The translations under genes were made by a program, and so were the position numbers. The notes under the pieces were generated by a model. It searched no databases. It was not told where the DNA came from and was given only the letters and a program-made list of their open reading frames with translations. Below, piece after piece: positions 57,386 through 64,000 of a stretch of DNA of 64,000 nt. The stretch is from Rhyacichthys aspro (lineage: Eukaryota > Chordata > Actinopteri > Gobiiformes > Rhyacichthyidae): assembly GCA_036850595.1 (NCBI GenBank), contig CM072152.1, positions 587,501 to 651,500 on the forward strand, read 5' to 3'. How positions within the stretch are numbered: the stretch's first letter is position 1; each line of letters starts with the position of its first letter.

Positions 57386-58474
57386 TTTAAGTGGGGAGGA
57401 CGCAACCAAAATGGAGCAGGCACCACCAGAGGAGAAGAAGTTGAGCAGGTCAACAGCTTCCTCTCTCGTGCTGCCGTATGTTCCAAGTACATGTCTCAAG
57501 CAGGTAGTATTATATTGAAGTTTATCAGTTTGTTTTACTTTTGATTTTATCCAAAGTAAGGCTTTTTTTCATTAAGTCTGAACAGATGTGAGAGGAAGAT
57601 GGAAAGCCTTTACCAGACACTTGGAAAAAGATACACTACCTTACTAACCATGGTTTACTCTTAACTTGAATGTACCAAATTAAAAACTCCAGTTGTTTTC
57701 TTAAACTGTTAAATACTATAAATTAACTTTATTAACAGACTGTGAAAAGGATTAAGGAGGTATCTAAGGAAGTAACTGATTTGTCAGTCTGCCCCAGGGC
57801 AGCTGTGGCTACTGAGGTAGTTTACCACCACCAGTGTGTGAATCTGGAGTGAATGAACAATGGACCCAATTGTGAAGCGATTTGGGTAGCATTGAAAAGC
57901 GCTATATGAGTCTAACCCATTATCATCATTATTATTATTAATATTTGGAGATAGAATTTGCCCTCCAAACAGACACAGTCCAGCAGTTGGTGTGTGCAGC
58001 TCTGGACTTCAGGTATCAAAAACATCATTCATCACAATTCTCATATGTGTCATTGCTCATGTTGTTGATACTGTAACGGTAACTGAGAATTTATTCTATA
58101 CCATTTTCAAAAGGCACATCCGGTCCAAATGAGTTACAGAAGACAATTGAAGGATTGTACCAAAGCATCCAGAAGCGTATACCTTGGCTATATCGTCAGA
58201 GTGGTGAGACATTTTAAAGTCACAAAAACTGTCAATATTATACCTGAGCCACAATGCAAGGCCTGTAATGATATAATAAAGTTATAGTTATTAGTTATTC
58301 ACATACTTCTGTAGTTACTCCATAGAATCTTATTGTTTTCCTCATGAGCTTGTAGCTGCACTGAATCACTCTTCACGTTCAGCGGCATCAGCTGAGAAAA
58401 AAAATCTAGAGGAAAGAATCATAGAGGATGCCATGTCACAGTACAATGCAGGCATTGAAGAAGCTGAGAAACAT
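57386..58474 (+). pseudogene. KDZ/Zisupton-like transposase, C-terminal exons, cut by a DIRS element
   Basis: Seen: exon 57386-57503 (after TTGCAG, before GTAGTA) reads FKWGGRNQNGAGTTRGEEVE, QVNSFLSRAAVCSKYMSQA. Then near 57590 CERKMESLYQTLGKRY, near 58080-58200 GPNELQKTIEGLYQSIQKRI then PWLYRQSG, and near 58380-58470 SAEKKNLEERIIEDAM then SQYNAGIEEAEKH. Known: RG-EVEQVNSFLSR...KYMSKA and the helical ...GLY-SI-KR...LYR segments are characteristic of KDZ transposases, often over many small exons. The DIRS element begins directly after AEKH. I place it with the N-terminal pieces at 43988-45600. Confidence 0.6.
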
Positions 58475-58475
58475 C

Positions 58476-58735
58476 TCGGGTTACATGTCTGTAACCCTGT
58501 TCCCCGATAAAGCGGGAACGAGATGCTGCATAGCATACGCTATGGGAAACATTGTTTGTTGGACCGTTTGTGAAGCTCGTGTGTCAAACATGACAAAGGG
58601 ATTTGGCCTGCTTATATACCATGTGCTCAATCAACAGCACCTGCGAGATTGGGCGTACCTGGTTGATTGGGCACAGGATGGTATAAAAGGCATGTGACTG
58701 GAACAGTCCCCAGATCAAGTTTGTCTGAAGACCGT
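58476..58735. repeat. DIRS left terminal repeat
   Basis: Seen: outer 57 bases (CTCGGGTTACATGTCTGTAA...CGGGAACGAGATGCTGCA), then the part shared in inverse orientation with 63285-63475 (GGACCGTTTGTGAAGCTCGT, GGCCTGCTTATATACC, TGGTATAAAAGGCATGTGAC). Confidence 0.8.
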
Positions 58736-58767
58736 CCAGACACGCCCATAGGGGCGGCACTGCAAAT

Positions 58768-58875
58768 GCAGCATCTCGTTCCTGCTTTATCGGGGAACAG
58801 GGTTACAGACATGTAACCCGAGACGTTCCCCTTCAAAAGCTAAACTTCGATGCTGTGTAGCATACGCTATGGGAA
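58768..58875. repeat. DIRS internal complementary region
   Basis: Seen: 58768-58824 is the reverse complement of the outermost left repeat (58476-58532). It is joined directly to 58826-58875 (TTCCCCTTCAAAAGCTAAAC then TTCGATGCTG), which is the reverse complement of the outermost right repeat (63450-63502). Known: such a fusion of both outer ends is the template used to complete DIRS circular intermediates. Confidence 0.82.
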
Positions 58876-58884
58876 CGAGAATAC

Positions 58885-60514
58885 CAACGCCGCAGCCCCC
58901 CGCTGACGGCCCACATAAAACACAAAAAGAGCTGCTTGGACTTGCGCCATTGTTCCACGTGGCGGACATAAGTCCGAAGCGCACGTACTGGACACAGTAA
59001 ATTAAACTTCCCCTGCTCCGGCATAGTAAACGGCGGAGGACAGAAAGCTTCAAGAATAATGGGATTTTGAGCAGAAAAGGGAACTTTCGGGAAATAATTA
59101 GGGTGAGGATACAAAATAACTTTGACCAGGCCCGGGGCAAAATCCAGGCAGGACGGTGACACTGATAAAGCCTGCAAATCCCCAATCCTCTTAAGAGAGG
59201 TAATGGCTATGAGAAACCTGCTGACTCCAGTGGTTCAAAAGGGGCAGCCACCAGGCCCTCAAGTACAATAGCTAGGTCCCAGGAAGGGACAGTCATTCTA
59301 CCAGGTGGCCTCACCCGCTTAGCCCCTCAAATAAAGTGTGGTGGTTGGTATTTTGTGGGCTTTTGTTTTGTTGTCACTGTTTCCTGGTTTGTGTTTTTGT
59401 GGGTAACTTTTGGTTCTCCCTGAGGCGCGGCGTTGAGGAGTGATTGAGAACACCTGCCTCTGCTTGATGACACCTGTCTCTGATGTACAATCAAGCCTCC
59501 CTACTTAAGGCCAGCAGAGACACTCCTCGACGCCAGAGTATACCGTTCACCTCCGTGGTATCAGCTTGGCCCTTTCTCAGCGTTGGTAATATTCCTTGTG
59601 ACTTGTGACATTGTGTTTTACCTGTTCCTCTCTTGTGTTTTTTCCAGTGCCTCCCGTTGCCCTCACAGCCCAGCACTCTCCAGCGTGTCACCTTGGTTTT
59701 TGCTTTCGTGGATTTAGTTTTTGGACCCCCCTGCACCTGTTACTAAATCATTTTCACTGCAACCGTTTCCGCTCTTGGGTCCTCTTTGCTCCCCACACGC
59801 TACATAAAGTGGGCAATCAGTGGGTGCCTCCCAACTGTCATCCCGTAAATCAGAGCGTGGCTAGCTGAAATAACAGCCACAAAAACCCTGAGTGTACTAG
59901 GATGAGCCCGAAGACAATTTATCCTGCAGAAACTCCAGCACTGAAACAGTCTGGCAGTGAACAGGGTCTGCATGGTGCATGTTGCACCAGGATTCAAATA
60001 CACGCCATTTGAGTGCATAGGTCCTCCTAGTAGAGGGAGCCCTAGCACTCAAAATAGTATTAATAACAGGGGCTGGGAGTCCCACTTCCCTAAATTGGTC
60101 CCCCTCAGGGACCAGACATACAGATTCAAGAGCTCCGGCCGGGGATGAAACACAGTCCCCTGTGCTTGAGAGAGGAGATCCCTCCTGGACGGAATCGGCC
60201 ATGGCGAGCCGTCGAGGAGAGCTATTATGTCTGAAAACCATATTCTGGTCGGCCAACAGGGCGCTAGTAACAGGAGACAAGACCCGTGTTGACGGACCTT
60301 CGCCGGGACTCCAGGGAGGAGAGGAATTGGGGGAAACGCGTAAAGACGCATGTCGGGCCACACATGCGCCATTGCGTCCAGACCCAGAGGAGCTGGAGGA
60401 GTCAGAGAGAAATAGAGGGGACATTGTGCAGTCTCCGCCGAGGCAAAGAGGTCCACCTCCGCTTTGTAAAACTTCTCCCAAATCTGATTCACTATGTCGG
60501 GGTGAAGTCTCCAC
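58885..60514 (-). pseudogene. DIRS tyrosine recombinase, split by a solo LTR and C-terminally truncated
   Basis: Seen: N-terminal part INTILSARAPSTRRTYALKW and VFESWCNMHHADPVHC, then a helix VSVLEFLQDKLSSG, down to GRHPLIAHF. Across the LTR the frame resumes GAKRVRPPGRMTVPSWDLAI then FLIAITSLKRIGDLQALSVS (the first catalytic Arg), PVRALRTYVRHVEQWRKSKQ and LFLCF. Known: the enzyme needs Arg...His-x-x-Arg...Tyr. The His-x-x-Arg and Tyr part should follow LFLCF, but the sequence enters the internal complementary region. A stop lies in the rejoined frame just after AHF. Confidence 0.8.
59337..59804 (+). mobile_element. Solo LTR, 468 bp, inside the DIRS recombinase
   Basis: Seen: TGTGGTGGTT...CGCTACA with TAAAG at 59332-59336 and 59805-59809. 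A CTACTTAAGGCC box near 59500 suggests plus orientation. Without the LTR and one TAAAG, the recombinase reading resumes (AHF then GAKRVRPP). No internal retrotransposon sequence. Different from the LTR at 34099. Confidence 0.85.
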
Positions 60515-60639
60515 TCCCCGTGCGTCACAGCCTGTCTGGACAGTAAATCCGCCCCCACATTCATGTGCCCAGGGATATAAATCGCTCTTAATGAGAGGAA
60601 CTTGTCCTGAGCCCAGAGCAGAAGCTGCCGTGCTAGCTC

Positions 60640-62126
60640 ATACAAGAAGCGAGAACGCAGTCTGCCCTGATGATAACAGGGACAGCACAACAGTGGTCCC
60701 ACATATATGGGACCACTGCTGTGCCCGCGCACCAGAACATGGTAACCCCTGAGCTGAAGGAGGAAGTATTTCAGAGCCAGAAATACGGCCTTCATCTTGA
60801 GGCAATTGATGTGCCACGCGAGATGATGGCCCCCCCATAAACCCTGAGCTGGTCGGCCGCCTAGGACCGCACCATAGCCCATAAGAGATGCGTCCATCGT
60901 TAGCATTTGCGACAACAACATGGACCTAGAGAGGGACCCAAAGTGAGTAACTGGGGTCTGAACATAGTCAGGGTACGAAGCCTGCGGCGCGTAACCCTTA
61001 TTTGCTCCAGGGGATTGGCTCTCGGATGAAATCCCCTGGCCCGAAGCCACAGCTGAAACGGTCTCATGTACAAAAGGCCCAAAGGTACCACTGTGGAAGC
61101 AGCTGCCATGAGACCCAAAATTCTCTGAAAAGAGCGCATAGCGACCCCCTGGCCTAGCCTGACGTCTCCCAGTGCTCTCAATATGGACTCCACACGAGCA
61201 GGAGACAGACGCGCCTGCATTTCGGCAGAGTCCCAAACCACGCCCAGATACGTGGTTCTCTGGGCAGGAGAGAGAAAACTTTCCTTGGCATTGAGTCTCA
61301 GCCCCAGAGATTCGAGATGAGTCAGTATAATGTCCCGATGACGTAGGGCCAACTCCTGAGACTGAGCCAGAATGAGCCAGTCGTCTATATAATTCAACGT
61401 GTGGATGCACTGGAGCTGCAGAGGGGGCAGAGCAGCATCCATACATTTTGTATAAGTCCGGGGTGACAAGGCTAGACCGAATGGCCAAGACCCAATATTG
61501 GTAAGCTAACCCCCGAAAGCGGACCTCAGAAATTTTCTGTGCTGTGGCAGAATTTCTATATGAAAACATGTGTCCTCTCTCGGAACCAGGAAATACAGGC
61601 TGTAATATCCGGATTGCCTGTCTGCCAGAGGAACATGGTCTATGGCCCCTTTGTCCAGCAGAACCTGCAGTTGCTGAGTCACATGCGCTCGCTCCACTCT
61701 CACGGAAGTGTGAACCACTCCATTGAAGCGCGGAGGCTGATACGCAAACTGAATCCTGTAGCCCCTCCTGACGGTCCTTACTACCCAAGGAGAGATATGT
61801 GGCAGTAATTCCAAAGCTGCCAGTTTCTCTGAAAGGGGCATTAACAGTGACACGTCGTTTGGAGGGGAGGGGGCCGGGGGTGAGGAGGGAGATGGACTTA
61901 ACACTCCGCCGGAGACCGCCGCTCCCTGAAACGCCAGTGGCGGCAGGGAAAGAACAGCGCGTCCCCGGGGTTGAGTATTCATGTGCCCCTCCCAGGGGGG
62001 AAACCCCGCAGTCCTGGGCGTGTAGCGCCAGGACTTATTTTTTCTGGTTGAAATGATTGTGCACAGGTCCACTTTCTTTGGAGGAGTGTGGTGGTCAGCC
62101 CCCCAGATCTTACAAGGGGGGGGCAC
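60640..62126 (-). pseudogene. DIRS reverse transcriptase and RNase H
   Basis: Seen: RT start LSEKLAALELLPHISPWVV, GYRIQFAYQPPRFNGVVHTS and GYYSLYFLVPREDTC (61506-62126). The active site NYIDDWLILAQ is in the frame 60900-61469, with LGVVWDSAEMQARLS after it. RNase H in the long frame 60049-61788 has MLTMDASLMGYGAVLGG and IPGHMNVGADLLSRQ, then a C-terminal linker PLYFSLTPPAPLGLDAMAHV. Known: YxDD and the RNase H DAS / GxxNxxADxLSR motifs match DIRS pol. At least two frameshifts (near 61470-61500 and 60950) break the protein. RT lacks part of the fingers-palm region between LVPRED and YIDDW. Confidence 0.85.
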
Positions 62127-62594
62127 GATCTGCTATACTCTCCTTCTGGGCTGCACGCCTAGATTGGGCTGGACCTGACTGGGACCGAGTGGCCAATGGT
62201 CTGAGGGCGGCGGGAAAGGAACCTCACAAAAGCCTCCTCGTAGCGTTTAGCCTCTCGGCGACAGCGTCTACCGCGTCACCAAAGAGACCAGAGGGGGAGA
62301 CTGGGGCATCAAGCGGTGCGGTCCTTCTCCTTGATGCCCGTGAGGTTGAGCCACTGTTGCTCGGAGAGAGAGGTCAGTGGCTCAGCGCAGCTCTCTTCTA
62401 CAGACCCCCCCATGCTCAGATCCTGTAGCAGGTCAGCCTGATACGCCTGCAACAGTCATAGTGTGCAGCGCAGCACCAGCCTGACCCGCTGCTTGAAATG
62501 CCTTCCCCACCAGCAATGACACGGCTTGGTGGGGAGGGTCGGTTTGCATAGGGAGGAAGATGTCCCAGGAGAGAGGTAGCCCATGAGTGCCTCT
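62127..62594 (-). other. DIRS gag-RT linker, decayed
   Basis: GC-rich part of the element between the gag-like frame and RT. Only broken minus-strand coding traces (for example 62416-62616); plus-strand frames here are antisense. Confidence 0.45.
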
Positions 62595-63208
62595 TCAACC
62601 TGGGGCATCGCCCCATAACCCCACATCCCCGACAATAGTTAAATATATAAACATTGACGGGATGAAGACGCGGTACGAATATGGATTACTCCACGAGCGA
62701 GCAAGCTCCTCGTGGAGATCATCAATAGAAGGGGAGAGACCGCCGCAGAGATCTCTCCCTCTGGCCACATGACAGAAACCTGTCATCCAGTCTGGAGTGT
62801 TTGGGGGAGCCCTGGTCCTGCGGCCAATCAATATTGAGCCCCCCACCGCTCTGGTGACAACGTCGAGCAACTCCTCAAATGCCACATCAGGACGGGAGGA
62901 GTGCTGCGAGGCAGAGGCGGCCAGGCAAGAGGCGTCATCGAGACGCTTGGGGGAAGCTCCGATGTCCGCCTCATCTGGCAAGAGCGCAAGGGACAGAGAG
63001 CCCTCTGATCCCGGCGTCTCAGCCAGCTCCATACGCGACCCCCAGGATCTAAGCGGGGAAGCACCGGCCTGCGCCCTGCGTGAGCCGAGCACGTAAGACT
63101 TTTATGGGCCGCGTGTTCCTCCCCCAAACACTCATAACAGAAGTCATGATTATCCTTGTCAGAGAGCAACCTCTGACAAGAAGGCACACACCTCTTTCCT
63201 CTATCCAT
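62595..63208 (-). pseudogene. DIRS first protein (gag-like)
   Basis: Seen: MDRGKRCVPSCQRLLSDKDN then HDFCYECLGEEHA, a C-x3-C...C-x2-C...H zinc-ribbon-like start (63208-63110). After a shift come GSRRAQAGASPLRSWGSRME, LLPDEADIGASPKR and AFEELLDVVTRAVG in the frame 62595-63092. Known: DIRS elements of fish have such a Cys/His start followed by a low-complexity gag-like protein. A frameshift near 63095 separates the two. Confidence 0.7.
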
Positions 63209-63284
63209 AGTTTATTTTATTTTATTTTTATAAACTGTTGACTTGACTGCACAAGACACAAGTGATGCGGTCTGAAGACAAACA

Positions 63285-63510
63285 GATCTGAGGACTGTTC
63301 CAGTCACGTGCCTTTTATACCTCCTGTGCCCAATCAACCAGGTGCGCCCAATCTCGCAGGTGCTGTTGATTGAGCACAAGGTATATAAGCAGGCCAAATC
63401 CCTTTGGCGTGTTTGACACACAAGCTTCACAAACGGTCCGACAAACAATGTTTTCCATAGCGTATGCTATGCAGCATCGAAGTTTAGTTTTTGAAGGGGA
63501 ACACTTTCAG
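63285..63510. repeat. DIRS right terminal repeat
   Basis: Seen: reverse complement of the left repeat (CAATCAACCAGGTGCGCCCA, TATATAAGCAGGCC, TATGCTATGCAGCATCGAAG) and an outer end TTTTTGAAGGGGAACA that is copied in the internal complementary region. The open frame MSTRYISRP... at 63370 is only this repeat, also seen near 5.9 kb. Confidence 0.8.
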
Positions 63511-63960
63511 TGGCTGGTTTCCTCCCAAGGAATGATCCTGACAATTGGGAAACAGCCATGGGCTGTGTCCAAATCCACTCCCTGTGGACCCTAAAGCATG
63601 ATTTCAGTTGCTGATAGCCACGTGACCCTGGCATACATGTAAAAAAAAAATCAGCTTTTAATGATACTGTTCTTACATGTTTTATTTAACAAGACTGTTC
63701 CTATTAATGACCAAAACAGACTGGATTATTGCAGCTAGAGGGAAGCTCTCATATTTACGTCGTCAGGTAAGTTAATGTTAGTGATTTGGTTTTCAGTTCC
63801 AACAACTCAATATTTTAATTTTATTTTTTGACAAGGTGTTTAATTGTTTCAGGGGCGTATTTTAGCCCTCCAAAAAACTGAACCGAGCCGAGATGTAATT
63901 TGAGTGTATTGTTACACCCCCAATAATAATGTTTGGCAGGTCGGATGAGTGTGAGTGTAC
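63511..63960. other. ptprg intron, including dispersed repeat copy 2
   Basis: 63790-63920 repeats 2690-2835 in the same orientation. Before it, 63715-63766 (GACTGGATTATTGCAGCTAG, CGTCAG/GTAAGTT) looks like an exon end with a good donor, of unknown gene. The rest is unassigned. Confidence 0.4.
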
Positions 63961-64000
63961 CTTTGGAGGCCTCGGTTCCCTGTGGGCCACTGTCCATCAG
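63961..64000 (-). CDS. ptprg: ptprg, 3' edge of the exon preceding the FN3 domain (partial)
   Basis: Seen: read on the minus strand the last 40 bases of the window end in codons for GTEASK plus one extra base, followed at 63960 by a GT splice donor (GTACAC). Known: in vertebrate PTPRG this GTEASK-type segment lies just after the carbonic-anhydrase-like domain and immediately before the fibronectin III domain, whose first residues are CSS. Phase: the single leftover base joins the two bases TG that open the exon at 33674, giving Val then CSS. The exon continues beyond the right edge. The intron to the next exon is about 30.3 kb and holds the densest transposon nest of the window. Short on its own, but secure because the phase and the residues match the neighbouring exon. 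Confidence 0.82.

Larger units (their letters stand above)
58476..63510 (-). mobile_element. DIRS-type tyrosine-recombinase retrotransposon
   Basis: Seen: inverted terminal repeats (about 58530-58735 against 63285-63475; for example GATGCTGCATAGCATACGCT and its reverse complement). Near the left end is an internal complementary region. Minus-strand coding parts in the order gag-like, RT/RNase H, tyrosine recombinase. Known: exactly this set defines DIRS elements, which replicate through a circular intermediate and integrate by recombinase without target duplications. A solo LTR (59337-59804) sits inside. It splits a KDZ-like gene on its left. Confidence 0.88.

Noticed and set aside
60162..60752. 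196-residue plus-strand open frame
   Set aside because: Antisense of DIRS pol and recombinase, GC-rich and without any domain.

Overview
This is a piece of vertebrate, almost certainly teleost, nuclear genome. The only host gene I can support is a receptor-type tyrosine phosphatase gamma gene (ptprg) on the minus strand. Six of its exons are visible: the edge of the exon before the fibronectin III domain (63961-64000), two FN3 exons (33490-33674, 26678-26786), a 50-base exon (26428-26477), a long Ser/Thr- and Glu/Lys-rich stalk exon (24691-25303) and the transmembrane exon (4726-4849). Their reading phases join without a break. The phosphatase domains lie beyond the left edge and most of the carbonic-anhydrase-like domain beyond the right edge.

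Everything else is intronic and filled with nested mobile elements. Left edge: the end of a TTAA-flanked DNA transposon with a broken THAP exon (1-1076). 5.9-8 kb: a DIRS remnant and a LINE fragment. 8.45-18.53 kb: an L2-like LINE split at a TTAA by a 6.9 kb Kolobok-like transposon (9987-16899). That transposon's THAP/DDE transposase gene is itself split at a TTAA by a second, 2.8 kb transposon (12386-15216). Both empty sites can be read back in frame. 18.5-23.5 kb: LINE pieces, a hAT-type element, a decayed hAT transposase and a tRNA-derived SINE. 33.9-40.7 kb: two more SINEs (one holding a solo LTR) and a minus-strand LINE. 41.7 kb: a short hAT element.

44.0-58.5 kb: pieces of a KDZ/Zisupton-like gene interrupted by a Ty3/Gypsy element (itself carrying Harbinger and LINE pieces), a 484-base GA/GACA satellite and a 3.9 kb hAT element with an 8-bp target duplication. 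58.5-63.5 kb: a DIRS retrotransposon with inverted terminal repeats, an internal complementary region and a tyrosine recombinase that is split by a solo LTR and truncated.

The most notable observation concerns the two nested TTAA elements. They belong to different families by terminus, yet share one plan: a THAP-domain gene starts near one end, and a gene for the cysteine-rich C-terminal (ballast) domain of the P2X7 receptor, without any channel part, starts near the other end. The two genes run towards each other. This suggests a recurrent two-gene transposon system in fish and bears on where the P2X7 cytoplasmic domain came from.
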